A program made the translations under genes and the position numbers. The notes beneath the pieces are model-generated. The model was not told where the DNA came from. It saw nothing but the letters and a program-made list of their open reading frames with translations, and made no database searches. Shown piece after piece: positions 1 to 12,275 of a stretch of 64,000 nucleotides of DNA. Every line of letters begins with the position of its first letter. Position 1 is the stretch's first letter. This DNA comes from Portulaca oleracea (lineage: Eukaryota > Streptophyta > Magnoliopsida > Caryophyllales > Portulacaceae), in contig CM055874.1 in NCBI GenBank assembly GCA_029582165.1, positions 31,688,383 through 31,752,382 on the forward strand, read 5' to 3'.

Positions 1-452
1 ATATGTATCTTTTGTTATTGCAACATAATATATATCTTTTGATTGAGCTCTAATATTTTCTTAGAGTATATATAGTATGTTTGAGAAATTTATCTTTCAA
101 TTTGAGTCATAATACTTACAACCTGTTCTACAATATATTCAACAACCTACAATAACATAACATTATAATTTCAAGTAACGAATCATCATGTTCAAATTGT
201 AATTGAGGTACATTTAAAATGTGAAAATATTACATGTATGTCAAGTAGTTTTTTCTCAAATTATATATGAATAAAATTCGTTCTTACTAATATTTGGCTT
301 CAAAACTTTACAGACAATTGAAAGCCTCTTTGATTTTGCGTGCAAGAATTACACAAAAATTGATCAATATTCTGAAATAAAATGAGAATAAAGAGAGAAA
401 AATTGATCAAAAGAATTAACATAATCTCAAATAAAACTAAAAGTGAGACTAA

Positions 453-750
453 GGCCCTGTAAATTTCATGGGTTAATTGAGGTAAGTAGATAATTACCTA
501 AATTACCGAAAGTTACCGAAAATTACTAAAAGTTACCAAAATTTACCGAAAGTTACCAAAATTATCGAAAATCACATGACACGTGTAAAGAGGTTTTTTT
601 ATTTTTTCCTTTTATTTCAAAAAACACAAATTTACCCATATAAATTTACCCAAAGTGACCAAAAGTTACCAAAAATTACCAAAAGTTACCAAATATTACC
701 AAAATTCATCATTTACCTTACCTCAAGATACCTATGAAATTTACAGGCCC
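453..750. mobile_element. Tourist-like (PIF/Harbinger) MITE with empty-site paralogue
   Basis: A 298-bp non-coding element with terminal inverted repeats: GGCCCTGTAAATTTCAT at the left and the complement of GGGCCTGTAAATTTCAT at the right, the similarity continuing to the TTGAGGTAAG-type sequence inside. It is flanked by TAA at 450-452 and 751-753. The related copy at 14912-14914 has a single TAA and no insertion, so the 3-bp duplication is shown directly. TAA duplications and GG-starting ends are typical of Tourist/PIF-Harbinger MITEs. Both flanks carry 10-bp-spaced AGTTACCAAA-type motifs, and a CACGTG G-box sits near the middle. Confidence 0.88.
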
Positions 751-1134
751 TAAATGCACATCACCAATAAATTGTCCCACAAAACTAAATACGTACACAC
801 ATATACCCATGCTATTTATATTATTTGAAAAGCTTTTGGAATACATTTATATATAATGTGGAAAGTGGAATACTAAGCATGTTTTCAGAATATAGGCATA
901 AATACATAATAGTTAAGTTACATAGAAAGTCAAAAGGTAAATTATTAACGATTAATGTTGTATGTGATTTATAATAATGTAGATAATAACTCCTAATCTG
1001 TTACAAATAATAAAGTAAATAACCAATTACTATATTTATTTTTATCAAAAACTAATTGTATTAATTTTAGACATACTTAAGTATAATTGTTTAACTCTTT
1101 TTTAAAAAATAAATTGCATGTCACCATCCTGAAC

Positions 1135-1138
<4 letters not shown>

Positions 1139-1178
<40 letters not shown>
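1139..1178. repeat. (TA)n microsatellite, left target of the MULE
   Basis: About 20 TA repeats that continue on the far side of the MULE at 13635-13684. The 9 bp next to each MULE end read ATATATATA, which is compatible with the 9-bp target duplication of MULEs but cannot be proven inside a microsatellite. Confidence 0.9.
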
Positions 1179-1181
<3 letters not shown>

Positions 1182-1240
1182 AATGGATCCAGTAGGAAGG
1201 AACATTAGGTAGGAAGGTAGGAAGAGAGGATCCTGGCCAT
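1179..1240 (+). repeat. MULE left terminal inverted repeat
   Basis: 62 bp, inverted copy of 13573-13634. After the first dozen bases the match is near perfect from CCAGTAGGAAGG to the GGATCCTGGCCAT stretch. Beyond 1240 the similarity fades into single short matches. Confidence 0.92.
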
Positions 1241-1544
1241 TCATCTAAGATCCAACGGACACGATCAAATACCCACACATGTGCCAAAAAAACCAAAAAC
1301 CACCAATTGCATTAATAAAAACAGCTAGTGGTATTGCATTTGTAAAAAAAATCTAAATAAAATCATTGACTATTTCCGTAGAAAACGCATTAGATTGGAC
1401 GTGATCAATGCAATATCTAAATTGCCCTAAATAGCATGGCAATTCGGATTATGGAAGCTGTCGACTAACAACCCAAAAAAAAATCCAGAATACTCCATCA
1501 GATTGTAACGACAACTGCACATCATCATCGAACGAATCAGATCA

Positions 1545-4500
1545 ATGGCGTCAAGCAGGTTTGATCAACAAGTTTTCCATCTTTTTTTTTGTAATATTCA
1601 TGCATATGCAGTTTTTTTATATGGATGAAGTTTTCGGCTGTTCACGATGGGTTATTCAACATGTTTATTGGATAGATCAGATCGAGTATGTTGATTGAAT
1701 AACATATGATATGTTGTGTCGATATGCTTCATTGAAAATTATAATCACATGATAAATATGAATTATGTACACTGTGGTCATGTGTTGATTACTAATGTGA
1801 TCACACACAACGCCCTAATCGATGAACTGATGTTGTGATATGGGGACGGGCGTAGTGTGTGATCACAATAGTAATCAACACATGACCACAGTGACGCCAT
1901 ATTAGATCAACCGCATTGATATTGGGGTTGGCGAAGTATTCTGATTTTTTTTTACCATATGTATTGTAAAATGGATATGGCTTCGTATGGTAAAGTTTTG
2001 ATGTTTTGATTTTGGTCTGTCTATTGCAGCTCAAATGGAGGTAGTCAGAGCAGCTACGTTGCGCCACCTCATGTACCGGACAGCGATGGTTCCAATGGGA
2101 TGATCTACTAGCCTCGGTGTGATAATGAAGAAATTGTGCCGCATATGGAGAAGTGGTTCAAAGATTTGGATGGAGCCAAGAAGTTTTACGAGAACTATGC
2201 TATAGCAACAGGGTTTAGTGTGCGGAGCGGTACACACACGGTTGAGAAGACTCCGCGAGGTAAGGAGTGGAAGTATTATTTCTGCACACGTGAGGGGCAT
2301 CGACGCAAGAAAGATTATGAATTCGATATCGTGGCCACGAACAGTCTGAACGTGGACAACGCGAAGGACAAGGGGACTGATGGCAAATCCGATGGCATGG
2401 AACACAAGACGCCAAGGTGCAGACGTAAAGTGGCCGAGACACGTACAGGTTGCCAAGCAATGATGGCGGTGCGGACACCGGAAAATAGAGTGGGGTTCGA
2501 AGTACACAGGTTAATTGTGGCACAACCACCCGCTGATGACACCTAGCCGAACACAGTTCAACAAGACAGCTAGGAGGGTCAGTTCGCTGCAGAAGGACCT
2601 TGTGAACCAGTTCAATCGTGCCAACATCGGCGCATCGAAGGTGTTCCATGTGCTGAAAGAGTGGGTTGGTGGTTATGATAACATCGGATGCACGCAACAA
2701 GATATGAAAAATTATTGGCGGAATATGAAATCAGTGTTAAAGGATAATGTCCCTTAGATGTTGGTTGACGCGCTCCATAAACGCAAAGGAGAACCCGGGT
2801 TTTTACTATGCGTACAAGTCTGATGAGCATCAACAGTTGCGACATGTGTTTTGGTGCGATTCTACGTCGCGCAGGGATTACATGTGCTACGGTGATTTGC
2901 TGTCGTTTGACATGAAACAACAAACAAACAAGTACAATATGGCGTTCTGTCCGTTCACTGGTTTAAACAACCACAGGAAACTTGTGTGTTTCGGGGTTGG
3001 GCTAATTCGGAACGAACAGATTGAGTCATTCGAATGGCTCTTTGATAAGTTCCTCGATGCAATGCATGGGAACCATCCTAAAACCGTGACAACCGATCAG
3101 GATCACGCAATCAAAGCTGTCGTGCGAGAAAAATTCATCAATTCAAAACATAGGTACGTGTAAGTGTGGTCAGATAACAATGCATATGTTATGTGGTGTA
3201 TAATGTCATTGTTTACTATATTAATCACAATTGATGGGGGAGTGGCCACACTTTTATACAATATGTTATACTGTGTGTGAGGATGTTCACAGTGCTGATG
3301 TCGTGGCCACATTCGTGACATCAATTCAAAACACCGGTACATGTAAGTGTGGTCAGATAACAATGCATATGTTATGTTGTGTATAATGTACTTGTTTACT
3401 ATATTAATCACAATTGATGGGGGAGTGGCCACACTTTATACAATATGTCATAATGTGTGTGAGGATGTCCACAGTGATGATGCGTTGGCCACATTGATGA
3501 CATCACATTGCTTAACTTTATACATCTCCACTCGTCAGTACATTCGGATGGACACCCAAAATTAGATAGCATGTGGTGGTTGTTTTTATTTTACTCAGTT
3601 GCGCATCCAATTTCGTTGACTGGGCCACAAAGACATTCCTTACACATAGTGTCAAATAGTCACGCTCGCATTTATATTATTTATTTTGTCATTTGAGGTC
3701 TAATGCACACCCATTTTTAAATAGCATGCGTCGTTTTTTGTTTTTTTTTCTGTTTCAATAAACACTCATTCCCTGCAAATGACGGTCACCACTGAATTGT
3801 AGGTAGCTTGACCACACAGATTGTCATGTGTCCACAATGATGTTTAATTGTGTGTTGCATTAAACCGTCACATTATGAGTGCTATAATACTTACACAAAG
3901 ATGTTTATTTGTGTATTACACAGGTACTGCATGTGGCACATTATGAAGAAAATCCCCGAGAAAGTTGGGCGTTTTTTGAACAGCTGCGAGGAGTTCCAAG
4001 AGGAGTTAAAGTTATGCGTGTGGGCTTCAGAGGAGGGTGATGAGTTTGAGGAGAAATGGAGTGAAATAATGCTCAAGTATGACTTGGAAGATAACCTACA
4101 CATGGACGAATTGTGGTATATTAGAGAAGAGTGGGTGCAGGCATATTTTCGTGATCAACATCTAGGTGGGATGTTACGAACAACATCGGCATCAGAGAGC
4201 CAAAATGTCGTGTTTGCTTCGCTGACCTGTCCAATGTTGAGTTTTGTTGAGTTCTTAATGAGATATGAACATGCAGTAGACGCACAACGCCATAGAGAGA
4301 AAAATATGACGAACAAAACTCTGACGTCTATCCCAGTTATGAAAACTGAGCTCGCCATCGAGGACCATGCTCGGCAGTTGTATACCCGTACCAACTTCTA
4401 CGTTTTCCAGGAAAACTTAAAGCTTGCATTATATGAAGTAAATTAACAGGGTCCCATGCAGGCTGACGGCTGTGTCACGTATGAGGTCCGTGACATCAAA

Positions 4501-5096
4501 TCGAATAAGGTGAGAAATGTTGTATACGACCCTATCACTCACGATGCGACGTGCGAATGTCCATTCTTTGACCCTCAAGGCATCATGTGTCGTCATATGA
4601 TATCTGTGATGCGATTTCTACCGGAGATTCCATCTCAGTTCATACATAATAAGTGGACGAAAGATGCCAAAAGCAAGCCTTTTTTTGCAGTTGACCATCC
4701 ACTAGATGCATCAAAAGCCACGATCGATGAAGTGCGTGCACGGAAAGCAGACAATTGGGCCAAAATTTATATGTGCGTTGATGCAACCGGGAACGACCCT
4801 GTGCGAATGGGCATGATGAATGGTATGCTTGATGACATACTGTCCAAGTTGAGTGCCGGCCTAGACGGATGTGGCAACAGGAGTGTAGCTGATGATGTTG
4901 AGATATGCTTTGGGGTCCCAATCCCTCGAGAGGCATCCATAAAACCACCCCCCGCATCGGTGGCAAAGGGACGCGCAAAGAGGAAAAGGAGCGGCATCGA
5001 AGTTGCGGTTCAGCAAAAAGCATCAGCGAGGCGATGCCATTTTTGTGATCAAATAGCTAACCACGACAGTAGGACATGCCCAGAGCGTTATCAGTA
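1545..5096 (+). pseudogene. MudrA/FAR1-type MULE transposase, decayed
   Basis: This gene encoded the DDE transposase that cuts and moves the element. Modelled exons are 1545-1558 (ATGGCGTCAAGCAG), 2030-3153 and 3924-5096; both joins keep phase. In order I see a FAR1/WRKY-GCM1 DNA-binding zinc finger (Cys near 2280 and 2450, HNH near 2522), the MULE transposase core with FDMKQQTNKYN (2910-2945) and TDQD (about 3095), a region ending TSASESQN (4183-4206), a SWIM finger CEC...CRH (4552-4595) and a C-terminal CHFC...H...C knuckle (5035-5080). Defects: in-frame TAG at 2109-2111, frameshift near 2520, TAG at 2755-2757, frameshift near 2790 and TAA at 4444-4446. The three stops each fit a C-to-T change of CAG or CAA. 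The two Asp residues that can be placed are retained. Inactive as it stands unless the breaks are assembly errors. Confidence 0.9.
3140..3504 (+). repeat. Tandem duplication spanning the transposase splice donor
   Basis: Two copies of about 183 bp (3140-3322 and 3323-3504). The unit begins with the last exon bases AATTCAAAACA, crosses the donor of intron 2 and runs on into the intron. The second copy reads ACCGGTACATG where the first reads ATAGGTACGTG, so the donor-like GTACNTGTAAG context is present twice. Both copies carry GTGTGGTCAGAT and GTGGCCACAC motifs. Confidence 0.85.
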
Positions 5097-5971
5097 ATGT
5101 TTGAAGTATTTTAAAAGAAATATTTTTCGGAAGACGTGTTTGATGTGGGGTGTACTTAGAGTTGTTTTGACAATCACCACTTGATGGATTATGGTTTAAT
5201 ATTGTTTTGTATTAGGTCACTCATTATTTTGTATGCAATATAGATACGCACGTTTTGGAACTTCATCAGTCATGTGTTTATGACTACACGCTGTTTTTTA
5301 TTATTAGATTGGCTAAGTTCATCATGAACACACTGATGTGTCAATTATGATGATTACTGTAGCCTTCCACATGTCGCATGACCACTGTTGTGACAAACAC
5401 GGTCATAGTTTACAAAAGTGTTGAATTGGTATGTTTGATTATGTTTTTATATTCTTTTTTTTTGTTTTTCAAAATGCATTGCATGTGAACATATGACACA
5501 CTACACTGAATGTATTTTTAATCGAACCAGTATATTTGTCAGACCACGATGAATAAGTTTTGATCACACTATTTGGTATGTTTGATTATATTTTTTTTTA
5601 CCCTTTTGTTTCAAATGCATTGCATTTGAATAAATGACAGACCACACTGAAAATATGTTCAATCAAACTAATATATGTTGTCAGACCACAATGAATAACG
5701 TTTGGCCACACTACACGTGAGGTTACGACGCTGACTGTGTCCTTCCAGCATGATGCATGTTCATTGTTGTGGCAAACATGATCATATTTTACAAACGTGA
5801 TGCATTGGTATGTTTGATTATGATTTTATTTTCATCTGTTGGTTTACACAATGGATCATATTTGATATGGATTACTGTTGTAGACAATAATTTTTTATCA
5901 AGCCACGCTGAATATCATATGACCACACTATTATATTTGTCTATAGTATCAGACCACACTCAAAATATGGT

Positions 5972-6129
5972 AATCACACTAATATATTTTAATCGCACTG
6001 AATATTTTTTATTTTCATCTTTTCTGATCAGACCACTCCGACTATATTATAATCACACTAATATTATTTAGGACAATAATATTTTATCAGACCACACTGA
6101 CTATATTATTATCACATTAATATATTTGT
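5972..6129 (+). repeat. Left arm of a 158-bp inverted repeat
   Basis: This arm is the near-perfect reverse complement of 6362-6519, 158 bp on each side with a 232-bp spacer. Both arms contain the TTTTTTATTTTCATCTTTT stretch and GATCAGACCAC words. Transcription through it from either convergent gene would give a long hairpin RNA. Confidence 0.88.
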
Positions 6130-6361
6130 CTATAATATCATACCACGCTCAAAATATTTTAATCACACTAATATATTTCAGTCAAACATAATGGTCATGT
6201 GGCCATTGAGTCATTGTGTTGCTTGGTGTGGTCAAGGATTTATTTAAGTCGATTACTCTTTGATAAAATAGATTTGTGCGTGTGGTCAATGATTTATTTA
6301 CATACACTTGTGGAATGTGGTCATAGGTTTATTTGTGGGTGTGGTCAATGATTAATTGCAT

Positions 6362-6519
6362 ACAAATATATTAGCATGATCATAATATAATCAGTGTGAC
6401 CTGATAAAATATTATTGTCTTAAATTATATTAGTGTGATTATAATATAGTCGGTGTGGTCTGATCATAAAAGATGAAAATAAAAAATATTCAGTGTGATT
6501 AAAATGTATTAGTGTGATT
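6362..6519 (-). repeat. Right arm of the 158-bp inverted repeat
   Basis: Reverse complement of 5972-6129 with a small number of mismatches. It lies less than 400 bp downstream of the stop codon of the ULP1-like gene (6901). Confidence 0.88.
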
Positions 6520-9500
6520 ACCAACAATTTCATAGTTGCGTAAAAAAACATGCTCACAACAATTTCACAGTTGAACATGTATACGCGTACGTTAAAACAC
6601 ACCATAGTACGACATAGAACAACCAACATGCCGATGTTTGCTTCAAAAGATAGTAGATTGTACAAGCATCTACATAATTCGAACATTTTGTGCCGTATGA
6701 CACAAAATGACACCAAAAAAAAAGTATAACTGGTTGATCCAAAATGACAATTATCGTCAGAGTACCATACATTTAAACTTTATGCAACAAAATGACGCCC
6801 GTCAAGGTAAACAAAAAAAATGGTAAAACATCAATGTCAAACGCGGTCATAGGCTGATGGTGGGCTGGACACGTGAACCGATCATCCGCTCGGGCGAGTG
6901 TCAAAAGCTTGCTGCATGGCGGTCGATAGTCTTCTGCTTCCTCCAACGTTCGACATTCTCGTACACAATCTCCCTGCTCTGGTTTTCACGGTGCATCGCC
7001 AAATTGTAACAGTAGTTGATTCTTAACGAACGTATTTTTGCCGCCCTCACCTGTGTCGATTATAATAAAACAAATATGGTCAATGAATGCATTTTGTCAC
7101 ATATTTTAATTACACGAGTATATGTGTGTTATCGTACACTAACCTGTAGCGTGTCTTCCTTCTTGAACCCCGAAATCCAGTTTGTTGCTTGACCAAAAAA
7201 CGTCTCCATATGGCGCATGCAATAGATATCGCTGTCGACGCCCTGGTCATTGAAGCGTCATCCCATCGCCGGCCTCTTCATGTCGCTATCACCGACGATC
7301 ATCTCAGCAAAAGGATTACCAGAATGTGTTAGAAGTCGGCGGACGAGCGTTCTCTGTAACAATACGAACACCGAATATCATAGGTATAATATAAAATTTG
7401 CGTATAATATGTTGGCAACCATTGTGATATTGCATGTACTAACCACGATACGATCAATGTGCCCATAAGCAACACCGACAGAGGTCCGGGTGTTGTGGTT
7501 GTCGATAAATAAATGCAGCTACGTCTGAGGTCGGCACACCAGAGGAAGTATCGTCCGTCCATCCTCGCAGGAGCAAACAACTACGAGATCGCACCGTGAG
7601 TAGCAAAATGAAGTAATCATAACAACCACAGGGTACGACGCACTAATCAATACGGGGCTTTCACAATAGTTGATGCATTTGATTGGGTGTGGCTGGGGCA
7701 TACTGGATGTATAGTTCGGGCAATGCAATTGTGGACATACCACCACAAGTGTGGATCACATATTGCTTGTGTGGATCACATTTATTACAGCCCGTCTCAT
7801 ATTAGCACATACTTAGATTATCCACATAAACCTTACTAATGGCGAACACTGTATGTTAGCGTGTGTAGTTTTTAACAATGTGGCTCACACACTATTGGTG
7901 TGGTCAATTTACCCAACTGGTAGTTATGTGTTGTAGATGTGGACAATTAATACATTAGTAGTAGATGTGGACATACCCCGTAAGTGTGAATGTTTTATCT
8001 AACGAGTGGACACGCACATCAATATTAGAATGTATTGCACGCACTGTCGTAGTGTGCATGAGGTGGCGGTGGGTGGGGGTGGGATATATTGTGGTACATG
8101 CTAAAGACAATTAAAAAAAAGATTGCACATACCATGTCCAATTTTCCTACATCGATCCACTGGCATCTATTGAGTTCTGCTGATGCACATGAAATGAACC
8201 AAGAGGTTGCTCTCTCTGAAAGGGCATCCCCGTCAAACCCAACATCAAACAGGTCACCCTACAGGGTTGTCGGTAAAAGTATCTCAGTCATTGCAGTGAG
8301 ATTGTCGTGAACATATAAAAAACGTGGGCGTGTAGTACTTACGAAACATCTCATGGGGATGAAAAATCTAAATGGGGCATTGTCGGACTTGAACCGCTCA
8401 TCGTCGTTCAGCATTGTAGAGTGGATGTCTATGATTTTTGGTGACACTTGATTGCCGGGGGCAAGCGATCTAAAATGTAGCCTCACAGCAATGACATCCC
8501 CGCGAACATAAATCAACTCCCTGATTATCAACGAAAAAGACAAATTTAAAAATTCGTCAATTGCATGGCCCAAAAAAATGCAATCTAAATTCATTACCAA
8601 AATGCATATTACCTTGGGTTTTGACTCGGTTCCTCTTCAGTACTCAAAAAAGGTAATTGCTGACAATCTTGGGGGCCTTTTTTTGCACAGGGTCCATTGA
8701 AGTATCTCTGACACAGCATGGCGAGCACAACGCACTATATGGGCGGGTATGCTCTCGCCTAGGATTGCGGCGCACCACCGGATCACCTGGATGAACATCG
8801 AAGACGGTCAATGTTCCAATGTGATTGTCAATAATGACACGTGGGGTCACATGACCGGGCCCTGAGCTGGATGCGGGTGTTGAACGCGATCTCCTGATAA
8901 GCTGGCCAGCCGGTGTCATATCTGAGATAGACACACATGAAGATGTCGATCTCCCTGATGACCCCCCAGGCGGTGTGTTTCTTGAAACGTGATTTGCAAA
9001 GTTGCCCGGTGTGGTCAACGATGCGGTACGTACTGACACTGAGCTGGCTGGGTGACTCGGTGTTGTAGTGAGTTTGGGCACAATTGCGCAGGCTTGTACA
9101 CTATTCGACACAAGCTTGAGTGCGCCCCCAAATCCGGCAGAGGTACAGCAATGGGAGTCGGGTGGTTGGGTGTTAACGGTGTGCCGTTCGTCAACATGTT
9201 GAGTGTGTGCCAATTCATCCGCATCCGCAAGCACCCCAGCATGGTCATCGTTTGCACCTGACTTGCCAACATGGTCGTGTGGCGGTGCAGGGCCGTCAGT
9301 ATGTGCATCTGAATCTGCTACATCATGTATGCGCTTATCACCCCTGAATAGCTGTCGCGGTTGCACCGGGTTTACCCCACCTGGTCCTCCCCCACTCGAC
9401 TTTCGCTGGATTATCATCCGACTCATCTAGCAATCGGAAATTGGGTGCAGGTGCATTAAGGATGCGGACCCTTGCCTCGACCGCATCCACTGCAACTAGT

Positions 9501-11696
9501 ATCTCGCCAACCTGCGAAGATAGCCAAAACTGGCTACTGCATGGGTCGGCAGCATCGCACTGGTCGTCACATGCAACTGCGAGCGCACACACAATAATCA
9601 TGTGAATGTTTGACGTTAAGGACATAATAATAAATGCGACATCCACACTGATATGGATATCATGACACACAGACGGTACTGGCCTATCACACTAAAAATG
9701 AAACCAGACCAAGCCAAAAGCACTATCAGTCAACACATTTTATACTGTCCGCCACATTGACGACTATGTTCGCTACAACACACTGTCGATTTTGACATGA
9801 CACACTGATATCGTGAATGATATTGCTACTACCGAACACACGAGACGCACTAATACATTAAACATCTCAAACACCAGACCACACTGATCGTGGTGTGACA
9901 CCAAATAAATGCGATGTTTGTTGTGACCACACCTACGACACATACAGACCACACCAGCATGCTTGGACAAAAGATTCGATCATATTGTGCACGTGTTAGA
10001 TATCTGTACATTAATATGGCATATTACCGTTGGACGTGTCGCCTTGCGGGACTGTCGGACGGCCATCCCCGAATAAGTCCGCAACGGACGTGCTTGCTCC
10101 GGTATTTGGTGTCACAGTCTGCTCTGGGTCCACGCTAGATACAGCCGGACCAGCGCCCCTACCGAACACATGACACACCAAAGAGTCGACTTGTTGGCGT
10201 ACCTCGTTGATATCATCATGATCGGTGTAGAAGCTTGATATATGAGCGACTTGCCTCTCCACATTAATCTTTGTTGTTGCCCACTCCTCTAAAAACTTCC
10301 CCAACTGCCGTACATCATCCTGCAAAACTCAACCCCACGTCATTCTACACACTTGATTCACATGCATTCTGGTCGGGAAAACCACACTGGTAACACTGCC
10401 GGGCCACAATAGTGACACACAGGACTTCGACACAGTGTTGTCAATAATGACATGAGGGTCCTTGATTTTACCTGGAGTTGCATGTCTAAATGACTCCGCA
10501 ACGCAACACCTGGTATGATAGGCCGCATCGTTGCCACACTTGGTCGCGAAATTATGTCGCCCACCCCAAACCCATCAGGGCCTAACTCCTTTAACATCCG
10601 ACTTTCTACCTTATCGTGTGTCCACGCGTACATTGTTGGCCATTCCCGCACGGACGGACGGTCTTCTCTAACCACTCTGTCGAAATATAACATCTGCAAA
10701 AGTATGATAAAAAAATAGATGCGTCACGCCCCATATAACGCATATACATCCAATAAACACTTCACATTGATTTTGGTCTTACCAGCAGGGGAACTATTGG
10801 CCCCGTGAACGAACTAGACGGCTTTGACTTCTTTGCTCTGACTGCGGTCTTTAGCTGGCTAACAACATAACTGCACCAGTTGAGGTTTTTGATGTTGTCA
10901 ACGTCAATAACATTGGGTAGGAAGTCACTCGTGCAGTATCGTTGCATGTTACGATGAATAAATGACGCAACCATAAGCAGAACAACATTTCGCTTGAACT
11001 TCTTGCTATCCGCTCGTAGTGTTACGATGTGTCTTGCCATTTTGGCAACGTGCGGTGTGTCGCTGTCCAAAATTGTACTCAGCGCGCCACTTGGCGAGTA
11101 GCCCAGCAACTCTCTCCGCATCTACCCCATCGGTCCCTTCTACAATAATGGGGATTTTGCCACGGGGGAGCCCCGTGGTAATGAATATGTCTTCCTTAGT
11201 GACCTCCAACTGTCGACCACCCCCAATGTCAAGGATCATCGTGTCCGGATCAAGGTGCTCAACAAGCCACTTGCACAAGGGCCCCGGTAACAACTTCATC
11301 TTAAGGTTTAGAAAACCGCCAAATCCTAGGTCCTTGATAACTGACGCTTGCTCCTTGGTAATGTGCTCAATTAGGTATATCAACGGTTTGGGGACATCCG
11401 GGTCGGGAATGCCCTGTCCGTCCACTGGTCTGCAATGTCATCCACAGTAGCAACTGACTTTGCCTGCAATAACCCATAATCGTAGAGTTATGATAGATCG
11501 ATTATTTAATTCAATGATCGCATAGCGCAATTAAACATCGAAAAAAACACTTGGGGCCACTTATATAAAAACGGACTAAGATGCAAAGACAACCTTTTTT
11601 GCACGGTTTGCATTTTGCACACCAGCGTTAGCTGTCCTCTTCCTTGCAGCATCACTTGGTTCTTCGATACATACAGATTTGCTCCGTGTCCTCGCT

Positions 11697-11937
11697 CTTG
11701 TGTTTTGCCCTGGAGAGTCATCAAGTATAATTAATTTTCCCTTCGCAATCTTGGAACGCGTGTTGCGCCCTGGAGAGTCATCAAGTATAAATAAATTTTC
11801 CGTCGCAATCTTGGAACGCGTGTTGCGCCCTGGAGAGTCCTCAAATATAGTCGATTTCCCCTTCAGATTATTTGATCTTGTGTTGCGCACAGTAGAGTCC
11901 TCGAATATAGCTGATTTCCCCTTTGAATTCATGGCGT
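11697..11937 (-). repeat. Four-fold 60-bp coding repeat in the ULP1-like gene
   Basis: Four tandem 60-bp units (11700, 11760, 11820, 11880) encode a 20-residue repeat with the core IxDDSPGxNTRSK, where the outer units read FEDS. Lys/Arg patches (NTRSKI, KGK) alternate with acidic DDSP or FEDSP groups. This resembles a basic, Ser/Pro-containing linker. It is in frame and so could have been translated. Confidence 0.85.
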
Positions 11938-12275
11938 CAGTGGCTGCAACTGGTGATATAGATGCATCACCTCGCACTGCCGCGCCCCCACCACCCCGTA
12001 TTTCCATGCCAGCTTCTAATGCAGTCACTCCACCTTGTTGCTTCCGCCGGCGTTGGTATGTTTGCCGAATTATCCAACCGGTAATAGTGCGTACCACTCC
12101 TTCAGTTGCGTTGATAGTAGCCATGCGCATCGAATCATCGTTTAATGACTGCAGCACATTTTAGATTATTTGCTTACTTCCGTTATCGGATCCCGAATGT
12201 GCACTGTTCAAACAAAACACGCGGAAAAATTCAATAAAAATACACCGACCAAGCGCACAAATAAAAAAAATTGAA

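Larger units (their letters stand above)
1..1178. repeat. Left copy of a (TA)n-bounded AT-rich repeat
   Basis: Non-coding AT-rich sequence that is repeated almost word for word at 14461-15270. Positions 1-450 match 14461-14911 and 754-1090 match 14915-15250. The copies differ only by scattered substitutions, a MITE present only here (453-750) and the MULE that was inserted into the (TA)n tract at the right edge. The continuation of this copy lies beyond the MULE at 13685-14044, which matches 15280-15640. I see no coding sequence. Confidence 0.85.
5097..6900. other. Intergenic region between the convergent MULE genes
   Basis: About 1.8 kb without a plausible ORF. It is built from short degenerate repeats such as CAGACCACACTGAATAT and AATCACACTAATATATTT, plus a long inverted repeat at 5972-6129 and 6362-6519. 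Both genes end toward this region, so it may hold both 3' ends; I cannot identify polyadenylation sites with certainty. Confidence 0.7.

Noticed and set aside
8644..9426. Independent 260-codon gene
   Set aside because: It is an exon part of the ULP1-like gene: acceptor at 9576, donor at 8612 and neighbouring exon phases fit, with frameshifts at each end of the open frame.
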